From Epiperipatus broadwayi (Eukaryota; Onychophora; Udeonychophora; Euonychophora; Peripatidae), in assembly GCA_028023455.1 (NCBI GenBank), contig JAQFVV010012400.1:10034248-10098247 (forward strand): a DNA stretch of 64,000 bases. Direction: 5' to 3'. Shown one piece after another: positions 1 through 11,556 of the stretch; position 1 is the first letter of the stretch, and each line of letters opens with the position of its first letter. The notes under the pieces were generated by a model, which was not told the DNA's origin, searched no databases, and worked only from the letters and a program-made list of their open reading frames with translations. Made by a program: the position numbers and the translations under genes.

Positions 1-1400
1 TTGTTCTACAATAATACATGATTAAGCTTCTTAATTATATTTTAAATAATACAGATCCTTAAGCTAGGTTTACTAAAATGTGTACATAGAATTGCACAGA
101 TTATTAACAAATTTAATTTTGTCAAACAATAAATAATTTTTACATAAAATTTACATATTTAATCAATATTAAAAAAAATCACTTTATCAAATTCTATTAC
201 AGCTTTCTTTATTCTTTTTTTTTTTTAAAAAAAAAAAGTATAGTCAGTTTTTGAGAGATTAGAAAGCTTTTTATCAGGTTATCCCTTAACTAATTATAAA
301 CGTCTTTAATTTTAAAAATATAGATTTAAAATCTCTTCTGAAATGAATTATTTAGCAACAACTCACTTTTGTACACATGTTTATCTGTGCTTCTCTTTGC
401 ATATGTAGACACAGCAGCATATGTATAACTATTTTATTCAGCTGGTGTTTCTCTTAAGCAAGTTGTTTTTTTGTCAATCCAGACAATTGTCATCATCAGG
501 TAAAAGTACATAATTCAGGTATGGTTGGCTTTCTCCCTTCTGTGGTTGTTTCTACGTAGACTTGGATTGGTAACCTTGAGATCAGCAAGCCGTTTTCCAG
601 AACACTTTCAAGGCTATGAATTACAAAGAATCTTGACCCTTTTTCCTCCATGTAAATTCAAACTCCACCAGTAAACTGTAGAGCAGCCACTTCCTTGCAT
701 TCTTACATCCTTATGGCAGTTCTAGCCATCTTTGCAGCTAGCTTTACTGTGGCCATTTTCTGCTACAGTTACCAACTCTTCACAAAATATTTTAGCTAAC
801 TTTACAGCTAGCTCTTCTGCTTATTCTTACAAAACTGCAAGCCAAACTAACTGATATTTTTATCAGACTTTTATAACCTTGGTTAGGTCAGGTGACAAAA
901 ACACAGTGGCTGTTTTCAGTCTGTCTAATCCATTTGAAAACAAGCTGGAAATTTCTATCAAAGTGTGATATTCATGTTTTTACTTTAATCTTTGGAATTT
1001 GACCAAAGGTGTGATAATCCTTTAGAATTTTTCATCTACAAAGATTTTTAACTAGGTAGTAGAAATGCAAATAAGCATTAATTAAAAAAGATATTTTATA
1101 CAAGTATTAATTAAAAGATTTTTAAAATTAAATTATGCTTTTTTTTTTTGTTAATTTCAAAATCAGAATTACAAATATTATTTATCAGACCTTTTTAAAA
1201 TACTTATTTCATAATAAAATTTTACTTTAAACCCAGAGTTATTTAACCTTTTACTTATTATTATTTTATTTTAGGAAATATAGAAAAATATCTACAAAAA
1301 TTTATTGTTTATTTCTATTTTTCCTTTATTTTACGTATATATATATATGCACATACACTATATTAGTGTGTGTTATGTAACCCAACTGGTTACAATATAT
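1..1400. other. AT-rich non-coding stretch
   Basis: No reading frame, RNA gene or transposon remnant is recognised. The stretch from about 480 to 1,000 is slightly less AT-rich than its surroundings but carries no coding signal that I can see. It ends in an AT/GT microsatellite that leads into the SINE at 1,405. Confidence 0.5.
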
Positions 1401-1404
1401 ATAT

Positions 1405-1625
1405 ATATATATATGGAGATGATGATCTGGACCAACTTATGAGTGTTGGTTCAGCACAAAATATGTATATTGATCATTTATCTTTTTCACATGTGTGTGG
1501 TCATGTGTATTGGTTGTATAAGATGGATTGGATAACTGTAGGAAGCTTTAAACCCTGAGTTTAAATCACTTTTAATTACAGTAAGGTCAATATAAATAAT
1601 ATTCATGTATTTAAACATTATATCA
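1405..1625 (+). mobile_element. Hammerhead-ribozyme SINE, copy 1 (core mutated)
   Basis: Member of the eight-copy family in this window. It follows an AT microsatellite. The hammerhead region is 1,424-1,475: helix I strand CCAA (1,432-1,435), core strand CTTATGA (1,436-1,442; consensus CTGATGA), helix II GTGTTG-gtt-CAGCAC, then AAAA (1,458-1,461) where GAAA is required, and the palindrome-like TATGTATA. Both core strands carry a substitution at a conserved base, so self-cleavage is not expected. The 3' part (about 1,480-1,590) matches the other copies and carries a box-B-like GAGTTTAAATC near 1,556, as in a tRNA-like Pol III promoter. Family assignment is by direct comparison of copies; the ribozyme reading rests on the known hammerhead consensus. 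Confidence 0.75.
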
Positions 1626-1814
1626 TCTTACTAGAAAGACAATATTGAGGTTAGTAAAACATATGCTCACTGACTTAGTAGCAGATCTATATAATTATAT
1701 GAGCAAGTTGGATTTAGTTCAAAAGTTTAGAATATGTTTAAATTTCAGGCTACTAAATTATTTATATAAAGGAATTGAACTTGGATACTAGTTGTATGTG
1801 TTAAAATAGTCTAA

Positions 1815-1900
1815 TTTTTCTCACTGATGAAGGCTATTATTGAGAAACTAACCAGATGATGTCAATTATAGCCTTACTGCCTAGTGTCAATTGATAATTT
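1815..1900 (+). repeat. Fragment of a CTGATGAAG-type repeat
   Basis: The block CTCACTGATGAAG followed about 10 bases later by GAGAAACTA recurs in the same layout at 47,371. This layout, CTGATGA then GAAAC, is common near the 3' ends of PLE-type elements and resembles the two strands of a hammerhead core, but helix II pairing between the strands is poor here. Probably a short retroelement 3' fragment. Confidence 0.35.
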
Positions 1901-2445
1901 GATCTTACAATAAATGACTTGGAGATAGAGTAAACTAGGTGAATATTTGATAATACTAAAAACCTATAATGAATTTATGCCCAAAAAATATCATGTGATG
2001 TTTAGTTTATTAATAATAAACTTTGCATATGAGTAGCTCTGGCCAGTGTAATCATTAGTACGACAAATACTTTGAATTTTCTAGATTCTGTGTTTTATCC
2101 CGATCTCTCATGTAGTTGTTTATTTAGTATATGTGTGTAGCATTATCCCTCTTATTGAACAGCACACTTTTTTTTGTTAGAACATTGCCATTTTGAATAT
2201 TTTAAATGTAAATACATTTATGTTTTTGCAAAAATCAAAGCGTATTTGGAACATGTTCTATTTTTATTTTTATAGATATTTGATGTAAATTTTCTTTCAA
2301 TTTTGAATCTAACAAATGATGAAAAAAATCACATTAAAGTTTTTATTTAAACTTAATAATAATTGTGTGCATATGTTTTGGATTCTTCCATGTATATATT
2401 TTCTTGTTGTTAAAATTAACATTAAACAAACATTTTCACAGGATT

Positions 2446-2584
2446 ACAACAATCATTGACTGAGCAGTAGTGGGGATTAAAAAATGTTACTTTAGGACAT
2501 TTCACTAACATCATTGAATAACCATTGCTATTCAGTCAATGGCTGTTTCATGCTTTAATGACCACTGATCAGTCAATGGTTGGT
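2446..2584. repeat. Foldback element, about 35-bp arms
   Basis: The left arm (about 2,446-2,482, containing CATTGACTGAGCAGTAGTGG) is the imperfect reverse complement of the right arm (about 2,552-2,584, containing CCACTGATCAGTCAATGG). The spacer of about 70 bp holds a second short inverted match around ATTCAGTCAATGG. No coding content. It looks like a small non-autonomous foldback or MITE. Confidence 0.5.
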
Positions 2585-4559
2585 ATGATCTAGTTGAAAC
2601 ATTAGTATAATGCTAATGCGAGCACCAAGCAAATGTATATTCAAATGAATTAGAAATATATGTTTACATCTTTAACCATGAAAATCTTATATACATTTTT
2701 TAAAAATTTGTTTATTGTTTCTACAGGTTCTATAAATTGTTTTATGTTTTGATTAAAAATAATTTTGTTAATAATTTAATAATAATAACTCACTTAGTTT
2801 TTACCTAAATAATCTATTATAAAACAAGAACTGCTGTGTACATTAGTGTCATTTACCATTACCAGACGGTGATGCATTTAAATCCCCATTCATAGATGAG
2901 TTTCTGGCTTTTGTATTTATTAGTTAGGCATGGAATTCAAAGCTGGAAGTAAAGCAATTACAAATATAGCAATAATTTTTAAATTCATTTTAATATTCAA
3001 GCTGAAATCTGAAAAATCAAATCACTCAAAGATTTTGAAACTAAGCCAATTCATGAACACTTGTTCTCATTTCAAGTCAACAAATATATATTTAAATATC
3101 TTTCATTCTTTATTAATTATAAGCAGCTTTCCCCATGATTAGGGATATTAATAATACCAGCACAAACTTGTTTGGGAATAGAGATTTAAAAGCACCTTCA
3201 TTTGATGATGACTGATTAATTAATTGATATTACTATACAATACATTAGATAGATTCTCATTGTTTTATTATAAATTGTGTAAAGTAAATAAATAAATGAC
3301 TAATTAAAGAACTCAAATATTAAAATAACCTCAAATCAGTTCTATTTAATATTCAATAAAGTTGTACTGAGTTCAAAATCTTAGTGTTTTGTATTTCAGG
3401 TTTTTAGTTAAAACAGTAAAAGAGAGTTAAAGGCATTTTGCAGATGCAGGACTGTTATCACTTCCAGCATTGAATTTCAAACCTCATTAATAAATACAAT
3501 AACCAAATATCAGTCTGAGGATATGATTTAAATGTCTACCATTTGATAAACCCTGATAACTTAATCGTACTATTAATAGGATTATAGCAGCTCTGTTTTA
3601 TATTCTGAATTTTTTTGTTATTTCTTAAATAATATCTAGTGGAACAGCAACCGTTGTTATATGTATATATTTTAATTTTTTTGATGCATAAGCAGAAAGG
3701 TTCACCCCAATTTTAATCTAAATATTCATATTCAGAATAATAAAAACTATGTATTTCAGAACTATTTTATAATATGATTAATAAATTTAGCATTGGAAAT
3801 GATGTTAAAGAGATGTAAGGCATGACTGAATGAATAGTTAAAAAGACAAATACTATTGAAAGGATCATTAATCACAATAGATATTTGGATTAGTTCTCTT
3901 CATTCTACTTCAGAATGATCTATAATAAGCTTAAAAATATCAATGAATATTAGATACCAATGGTATTCAATCTGCATCCAATGCAGTCTTCATCACTGTT
4001 AATGACCTATGCATCAGAAAGTTCAGATCAAAATAACCCAATCTATTCACTGATGAGATTTTAAGCCAAAACTTAGCATGGGGGATTTGGACAGAATAGC
4101 ACTGGATATAAATTTATTAGCATTAACTTATAATATTTATTGGTTACTCAAGCTTACAGTAAAGATAAGAGAATTATTCTTCAAAGTAACAGTTATGTGA
4201 TGATAGTTTGTTTATATCTTTGACATTCCCAACGTTCAGAAATATTTCAATGAATTTAAGCTAAAACTTAAAATCAATTGAATGTGTTTATGGATTTAAT
4301 AATAGCTCAGATGAATAACTAACAAATCCTTTACTTAAAATAACTGTACAAATAGAATACCCTCCTCCCAAAAAAAAGAAGCAGTAATTCACTAGTAAAT
4401 TTTTATCAAGATAAGGCACTACTATATGCAAGAAATATATATATACAAGAATGGTTGTAAATGATCCATTTAAAAGAATAGGATATGTCAAATTCGCAAA
4501 ATAGTTCCCCTCCCACCACAAAAGATTTAACAAAGACCCAATAAACTATAACTACTGAA

Positions 4560-6060
4560 TGGCAATGAACTTTTAGAAAAGAATATAAAATGTTATTTTG
4601 ATATTAGAAAAGAAATCATTTCAACAATAAAAAAACAGGGGTTTTATTAAAAATATAGTTCATGATATTAGGGACTATGTAGCAATGAAGAACAGGAAAA
4701 CAAAATAGATCATACAATAATAAGAAAAATGTTGCATATGCTAATAAAAGATATATGATAGGCATTTAAATGTAATATATAATTAGAACAATTTTAGATA
4801 TTTTTTATAAATCAGGTGAAAAAGTAAAAAAAAAAAAAAGATTAATTAAACACAGATTGGAAGCTTGTAATATTGAGAATATTATTTAAGAAAAATGGCA
4901 AAGAAGATATTAGAATCCATCAATTATATATAAGTCAATTAGAAAGGTTTCTCTATATCATCTGCAGAGAATTTTGAACTCAAGTCAACCAAAACAAAAA
5001 AACAAGTTGAACATAAAAACAAGTGATTAAAAGACTATATTCAGATATTAAAGCAAGTTACAGAAATGATCAATAAATATTAGATATTTTCTATTTTGTA
5101 TACTTTAAAAAGGCATTTGATTCTATGAGAATTTTAATTGTAATTGATGCCATATGATTGACCCAATTTAGTGTCAAATTCTAAAAAAATATTTATTAAA
5201 ATGCAACAACATCATTCCTAAACTACACAGAATGCAGAATATGAGGAAGATTAATATTTTGTAAAGGTATAAAACAGATTGAATTTAGCACTCCCAAAAA
5301 TTTACATGAAGTATTTTGCATATTACTCTGGAAAGCAAATTAATTATAAATAAATAGATATTGCTAATAATTCTACAAATTTTGCAAGTGGTAAAGTTTT
5401 TGTTAGCATATAATGTTTGTTAAAAGAGCTATCAAATTAAAGCTATAAAATAATATTAAAAGTTAAATGTTAAATAGACTAAAATAATATTCAATAAATT
5501 TAACAAATAAACAAACAAACAAACAAAAAGCAACTGACATTAATTAATAAAAATAAATTAACCATGATAAAGATATCTCAATCAAATTACTGATAAAGAT
5601 GGAAACACAATAGATGAAGTTAATTAGAGGATTAATCATGGAAGTACTATTGTCAATTGTCAGTAAGAACAATATTAAAAGGAAGTATATTTATATGTTT
5701 TGGGTGGGAGTAGGTTTTCGGTAGTGCATTCTGATATTGTCTAGTCGTGAATCAGAGATCTGGATACTTAACAAAAAAAGCAATATAAAAATTGTAGAAT
5801 GTGTAACGAAGAATGAGAAGATCTATGTTAAAGTTAACACAAATTGAAAGTGAAATAAAAAAAAAAATTTGAGACAATAAAGAAGTTAAAGTAGAATTGA
5901 GTTAATCATATTCTTAAAGAGAAATAACACTAGGTTAAATAAATGAAATTCTAAATTGAATTGTGGGAGATTTCAAGAGACTTAAAAACATACATAAAAT
6001 GAGAGAATGTATTAAAAAATAAAAAAGTTAAAGATCAGAAGTAGTAGAATAAATTTGGTT
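4560..6060 (+). pseudogene. Decayed LINE reverse transcriptase (RTE/L2-like)
   Basis: The forward strand translates, with many stops and frame changes, into pieces of a non-LTR retrotransposon polymerase. At 5,092-5,130 one frame reads YFVYFKKAFDSMR, the RT motif containing the first catalytic aspartate (family pattern F-V-D-F-K-K-A-F-D-S). At about 5,255-5,300 follows FCKGIKQIEFSTPKNL, matching the family block around GKGIKQGCxxSPxLF. Near 5,745-5,810 the sequence SEIWILNKKSN matches the C-terminal SETWTLxKKD block. The YADD catalytic box between them is not found. The coding strand is A-rich, as usual for LINEs. The 5' part before 4,900 is too decayed to place. Clade is uncertain; RTE/BovB- or L2-like is an inference from the C-terminal block. 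Clearly dead. Confidence 0.6.
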
Positions 6061-6539
6061 TATGTGTTACAGTGGTCTGTTACAGTAACAATGATATACA
6101 TATTTCAAGCACATGCAAACATATTGATTCTGAGATATTATGGTATTTATTGATACTTAAAGGATGTGGTCTGTGTAATTAGTACAATAGTAGAATGACA
6201 GATTCAACAATTAAAGGTCTCTGGATTGTAGTTCTAGTCTATCATTTCCGATATGAGAGAATTAATATTATCAACAATAAATGAATTCTAAGAAAAATGC
6301 TTATTAAAACTGTTTAGAGAAATCACAAACCGAGAAAGCAACTCTGAATGATCCAGAGGAAATAAGTAAATGATGTAAATAATACATTCAAAGATTTTAT
6401 TTTAATGAATTTCCGGTTTCATAGTTACTGAAGCGTCTTAGAAAAGACTAATTAAAACACACATATTTGTAAAATATTATATTAGTTGTTGTTTTTTTAA
6501 TTGTAATATATGAGCTATTAATATTTTTTTATTTAATAA
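6061..6539. other. AT-rich stretch, nothing recognised
   Basis: Probably the eroded 3' part of the LINE relic just upstream. No motif could be confirmed. Confidence 0.35.
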
Positions 6540-7330
6540 AAAGAATGTGTAATTTTTTCCCCCTCTCTCTCTCCATTGCTTGCTAATCCAAGAAGCTACG
6601 AAGGTACTCGTCGGAAAAGCTTTATTCCTAATTACACATTTTTCAAACTTGAGTTTCTTTGAAGCAAATATTTCCTGTTCAAAAGTTTAATAAATAAAAT
6701 CTATTTCATTTCATAATCTCAGAAGGATACCCCTCCTCTAAGGACAAGCGGTTGCATTTTTTTCAAGTTAAGAATTGGATTACGGAGATCTCCGCACCAC
6801 GTGATTCTTTCAAACGCAAGATGCTTAATCTATGTTTTAAGTCTAACCAATTCTAACACAACGGGAATGGGGGATGGGGAAAAGAAAGGTGATATCATCA
6901 AGTTAATAGTGAATGTGCAGCCCCATCGATCATCAACATGACAGGACTCAAGTTTGAGCAGTTAAATTCTTTAAAAGAAGAGATGGGGTGGGCAAAGATA
7001 GGTCTTTGCTATCAGAGGATAGAGGAGATGCACAGTTTTTCCCTGGAAATGAAATTTCAATTTGTGTTGCAGCTCAGCGGTTTTTCATACTCATAATTAT
7101 AAGTTTGAATCACATGACTAGTGTGATAGATGGCGCCAGCGTGGATGATAATATCGTCATGTGTATGGTTTCGTAAATATTTTGCAGTTGTGCGTGACTG
7201 ATAAAGTTATATTTAACAATCCCAATGAATTCTCACCAGACACACCTTTTTGTTTCTCGCAACTTTAAAAACTTCTAAAGAAAAGTCTTCGGCTAAATTA
7301 ATAGGTGTTCGCATAGAAGAGATATTAATC
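6540..7330. other. GC-elevated unique island, possible exon or regulatory region
   Basis: This stretch stands out from the AT-rich surroundings in base composition and in having few simple repeats. It begins at a pyrimidine tract (CCCCCTCTCTCTCTCC near 6,559), contains CACGTG (near 6,798), G-rich runs near 6,867 and a GATGGCGCCAGCG block near 7,131. It has no similarity that I can see to any repeat elsewhere in the window, apart from the AGATGGCGC core shared with the MITE at 62,205. An unspliced or first exon, an enhancer, or a fragment of a single-copy gene are all possible. A 67-codon open frame (6,893-7,096) lies within it and is described separately. Confidence 0.35.
6938..7096 (+). CDS. 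Candidate 52-residue small ORF, unrecognised
   Basis: An ATG with adenine at -3 opens a 52-codon frame ending in TAA. The frame stays open upstream to 6,893, so it could also be an internal exon segment. The product begins MTGLKFEQLNSLKEEMGW and is rich in Glu, Leu and Met, with no signal peptide or cysteine pattern. It lies in the only GC-elevated stretch of the left part of the window. I do not recognise the protein. Length alone is compatible with chance, so the call rests mainly on location and codon composition. Confidence 0.15.
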   Translation: MTGLKFEQLNSLKEEMGWAKIGLCYQRIEEMHSFSLEMKFQFVLQLSGFSYS

Positions 7331-8267
7331 ATTTCTTGATTTATAAGCTTTTGGCGTTTTCTTTCTTTTTTAGTAAATTTTTTTCTAACTTCGAAAACCA
7401 GAAACTGAGTTTGGCCGGCTGATAGTTTATAATTTCAGTAATTTTCCAGACTCGTCTTCTCAAGGTTAAACCCACGCTACAATTAAATAGTGTATATGTG
7501 TGTACTTATATAGATTTACGTATGTACTTATATAGATTTAAGCGCATGTTTGATCAAGCACATACGTAACACTTTTGTGGATTTGGAAATCTGCACGATA
7601 CACTTTTTAAGAATATGCAAAACCTATCTCCGTAATGAATTAAATCTTATTCCTAATTAAGTAATTTCTAAGCTTAACAGATCACTGGCTAACTGTAACT
7701 ACCGGTAATAATTTACGCATGGTTTGAATATCTTGTGTTTTGTGCATAATAATTTGAGTCAATTAATTTATTTGCCTGCCCAAAACAATCATTGCAGGAG
7801 TTGAATCATTTTAAACGAGCGTATATTTATGTGTAGTAAGTACTTTGGATCAGTGGTTAGCGCGTTTGCATATATGCACTAAACTTACATTAGCTAGATT
7901 GTTAAAATGGAAATATTTGTCTTACGTTCTCAAAAAAACCTGACTGGAGACACCTAAGTTCTATTTATGAAATGTAGGCATTCAGTCCACAATGGATTGT
8001 TATATATCTGATATTCGCTCCATCAATCCAAAAGCGAGTTGTAGTTAACCACATAGAATGTCTAATTAAGTTTTGATTACAATTTTTTCATTAAACTAAA
8101 TTATTATTTCCAAATTGAGTGAAAAAATAATTTAATGATCCTACTTGCGTATTTGTAAAATATATTTTTTTACATTAATATTTGGATCAATTTTATCTAA
8201 TTGTTTTTATCTCTGTTTCAAAGAAAATCTTTATAATAGATGAAATACATAGGCTTATATATACCTG
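7331..8267. other. AT-rich stretch with an isolated tRNA-box-like motif
   Basis: No coding signal. A motif GGATCAGTGGTTAGCGCG near 7,848 resembles the D-arm/box A of a tRNA-derived SINE, but no matching box B follows at a suitable distance. Confidence 0.35.
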
Positions 8268-8412
8268 TGTCTATATATGTAATAGACAGGGTATGAGCAC
8301 AGACTTTCACATGACCCACCACTCTCCACACCATCTCATAACACTGATACACCTGAACACACATATGTCGAAAAGATAAATAATCACCAATATACGTATT
8401 TCATGCTATATA
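8268..8412 (-). mobile_element. Hammerhead-ribozyme SINE, copy 2 (5'-truncated)
   Basis: Reverse-strand copy. Read on the minus strand it starts within the 3' strand of helix II (AGCAT), followed by the intact core strand GAAA, the palindrome-containing TACGTATA, helix I strand TTGG and then GATTATTTATC, continuing through the tRNA-like body down to about 8,268. The whole 5' half of the ribozyme (helix I 5' strand, CTGATGA, helix II 5' strand) is missing. Copy 3 at 20,125 is cut at nearly the same place. Without the CTGATGA strand it cannot cleave by itself. Confidence 0.7.
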
Positions 8413-9596
8413 TGTTTTGTTTATAAGAAATGCCGTCTACTTTATTTATTTTACAGCATTTTAACATGAAGAATATCAATTTAAATATTTTTGCAACTTT
8501 TTAGGTGGCAGATTTCAAAACTCTTAATAGTATTTTATAATAGTGAAATAATTACTGAAACTAAATAAGTTGCAGACAAATCCGTTATTTTATTCTATTC
8601 AAATTCCCTATCAATCCAACATAAACATGCAAAAAAAAAAACTTTAAGGATCGTAAGATCAATTAACACATTCTTTAGTTTTCTGAATGTAATTCTATAA
8701 AATCTATGTTTATTAAGATATATTTTATTGGATTAAGAATATGAATGATAATAAACTTCTAAAAATATTTATTTGAAGAATTTATACATTGTTTTTATGG
8801 AAGAATCAGATTACATATACATTATAAAGATTCATCTTAGACACTTTAAAAAAGTGTAATAGTGCTTTTATTGGGAATATATGGCTGAAAATTAATGAAG
8901 ATGTTGAAGACTTAAAAGAGTACATTGTAAGATGTAAAATAAACAGACTACAGAATCAGCATATATAATGTATAAGGATGTATTAAAACTTAGCTTAAAC
9001 TTTTATTCTTTACCTCTCTTTTTTACTTGTTTATAAATTGCATTTAATAATAATAATAATATCTGATAAAAGGTTAATAGAAGGCTGCCAGTCATGATAT
9101 GGTAGTTAGGTTATCTTCTTTCTTGCCAATATCTTGGGGTTCAACATTAAATGTATCTTAAATTTATTTAGATTTTTTTTTTTTTTGCAAATAGCTGGGT
9201 CATAGTTGTTAATTTAGCTAATTATTGGTTGGAAATGGTATTTCTGATATTTTTATAAAGAAAAGGTCTCTGACAAATATAAACTAAGCTCTGACTATAA
9301 AAACACAATTATGATACAATGTGATTTCATCATTACTAGTGAAGTTATGATACTACTATGGTTTTATAAGCATATTATCCATTACAAAAGTCTGAAGACC
9401 AGTTTTAAAAAGTATTTTTTTGTCAATTTTTTTTTTTTTTCTGCATGTACAATTATGGCATTTCTATGTGCTAAAGATCCACCAATATACTGCTTAGAGG
9501 CTCAAAATTTTATCTTTCAATGGCTTTTGCTACTGATAATAGTAACATTGAATATGCTGGAAGTTTGTTACCTAATCAATGCTATATGGAAACAAC
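8413..9596. other. AT-rich stretch, nothing recognised
   Basis: Only short chance frames and homopolymer tracts are seen, including long T runs near 9,174 and 9,428. One open frame of 99 codons (9,311-9,610) is of low complexity and has no recognisable domain. Confidence 0.4.
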
Positions 9597-10010
9597 CAGT
9601 CAATATTTAGACAATCTCAATAGCAATACAATCAACAATTTCAAACTGTTGTCAAGGCAACCTCCTTTTAACAATAAAGATGGCCTAATATATTTATATA
9701 GACATTAAAGATTGCAACTTGACCACAAAAAATCGAAATTATTGATACAAAGAAGTTTAAATAAATCTATTTAAACAGGTAAATATAACCTATTTGAATG
9801 CATACTAATAAATAGTCAATTATAACAATACAAACTGCAATTATAAATTTTAAATTGCACCCAAAGTATTACTTAAATAATAAGTGTAATAATGCTCAAA
9901 GCTAAATGGGTTTGTAAGTAATCATTAAAATACAGTCAACACTTAGACAATATCAATACAATCAATAATTTCAAACTGTTGTCAAGGCAATCTCCTTTTA
10001 ACAATAAAGG
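9597..10010 (+). repeat. Direct repeat pair about 340 bp apart
   Basis: The segment 9,597-9,679 recurs at about 9,933-10,010. The shared core includes TTTCAAACTGTTGTCAAGGC followed by TCCTTTTAACAATAAAG, with few differences. This could be a local duplication or two ends of an unidentified element. The interior has no coding content. Confidence 0.55.
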
Positions 10011-10665
10011 AAATCCCATCTAATATTATGTATATATAGTATAGTTTATTTATAAAATAAAGATGATAAATTGCAAAAATTAAAATTATTTTTATAATAT
10101 GAATGGTTTTTTATATAAATAAGTGAACATAGTTACAATTTTACATTAAATGTTATACCACTACAGATTTTTAATGCATACACTATGTATAAGTAAATAA
10201 GTAAAATATGACTATACACACACATATATATATATATTAAAAAATTAGAAATTGTGAAGAGAAAATTATTTATTTTTTGTAATTTGTTGTTTTATAAAAC
10301 AAAATGTATTTGCATTTTGATTATTCTTTAATTTATTTTTGTTTATTAACTAAATGTCATTATAGAGACCTCAAAGTAAAGATAGTAAATGTTATGATTT
10401 AATATTTGGAAAGAACCCTCTTTTTATAACGCTAATTAATTCATTTAAGGATAACATTTTAAAACATGCAATAATTGCTTTAATATTTATATATTTTAAA
10501 AAGTAGTAGTTGTTGTTGTTTTTTTTTTTACTAAATAAGGAATATGTATCATTAATATGAGACAATCATATTTTGGTAATTGTAAATGTGGTAGTAGAAA
10601 GAACATTGAGATTAATCTTATTTTAAAAAAATCTATGACTATGTTTGAACTTTCTAATAATGAAG
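10011..10665. other. AT-rich stretch, nothing recognised
   Basis: Simple AT-rich sequence with a CA/TA microsatellite near 10,220. No gene or repeat family is identified. Confidence 0.4.
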
Positions 10666-10667
10666 TA

Positions 10668-11554
10668 CACCTGGGTCTCATTTTATGAGGTAGATAAGTT
10701 CCTCAGAAAACATGCACAAAAGAAATCACACAAAAATAGACTTAACTTACCTTGAAAAATGATGGATAGATTCTGTAATTTTCAGAAATCGCATAAAAAG
10801 GAAAAATTACTTTAAAATTCGCATTAAAAAAATAAGGAAATAAAGTATGATTAATAAAAAATTTCAAACATTTAAAAAAAATTAATACAAGACAAACTTT
10901 TTTTATTAACGACAATATTTAATTTTACATTTTTTCATACATATTTTAATCATTACCACTATTTGACAATATGCGTTCGTTTGTTAACTGGTAAGAAATC
11001 AGATTCATATTGTGATGCACAACTAGCATCACTTTCAGTCTTGTGCTGTGTTAATGGATTTCTGTTTCTATATTAAAAAAATGAGATCGCAATCAAAACA
11101 AAAATATTACACATTATCATTACAAAGATTATTTTCAGTTTACAAAATCAATAAAATCTTCATTATTATTTATTTTAAAAATCTAAAAAATTATTTATTT
11201 CTGTTATATCTAACAAAATGCATTATAAAAGTTTAAAATTTTTGAATATTTATTGAGATATTTTTATACATAAGTATAAATCTATTATTATTATTTACTC
11301 GTTAGTATAAGTAGGTTATTTATATAGAAGCTAAGATTTTAAATACACCTTCAGACCATATTTACATTAGCTGCTAATATAACATTATATTTTTGAGAAA
11401 AAAAAAAGTATTTCAAGTCAAAATAAGTTATTAATAATTTAAATTTCTTGATATCTAATAAATTTAGTGAAATATGAAAGATATTAAGAAGAAACATGAA
11501 TCACATAACTTCAAAATCACATTAAAATAATCTGCATAAAATGAGACCCAGGTG
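10668..11554. mobile_element. Non-autonomous DNA transposon, 20-bp perfect terminal inverted repeats
   Basis: The left end reads CACCTGGGTCTCATTTTATG (10,668-10,687) and the right end (11,535-11,554) is its exact reverse complement. Both ends are flanked by TA (10,666-10,667 and 11,555-11,556), as expected for target duplication by a Tc1/mariner-type transposase. The interior of about 850 bp is AT-rich and encodes no transposase; the longest frame (62 codons at 11,048) is not recognised. The perfect inverted repeats suggest a recent or well-preserved copy. Superfamily placement is inferred from the TA flanks only. Confidence 0.7.
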
Positions 11555-11556
11555 TA

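Larger units (their letters stand above)
1626..4555. other. AT-rich stretch with one foldback
   Basis: Mostly featureless AT-rich DNA. It contains the repeat at 1,815 and the foldback at 2,446, listed separately. Short reading frames are no longer than chance would give. Confidence 0.45.

Noticed and set aside
7848-7866. Start of a tRNA-derived SINE (GGATCAGTGGTTAGCGCG)
   Set aside because: No box B or tail follows at a plausible distance.
9311-9610. 99-codon forward frame that could be read as a membrane protein
   Set aside because: Hydrophobicity comes from T-rich codons, including a long T run, and its end runs into a repeated segment. No supporting context.
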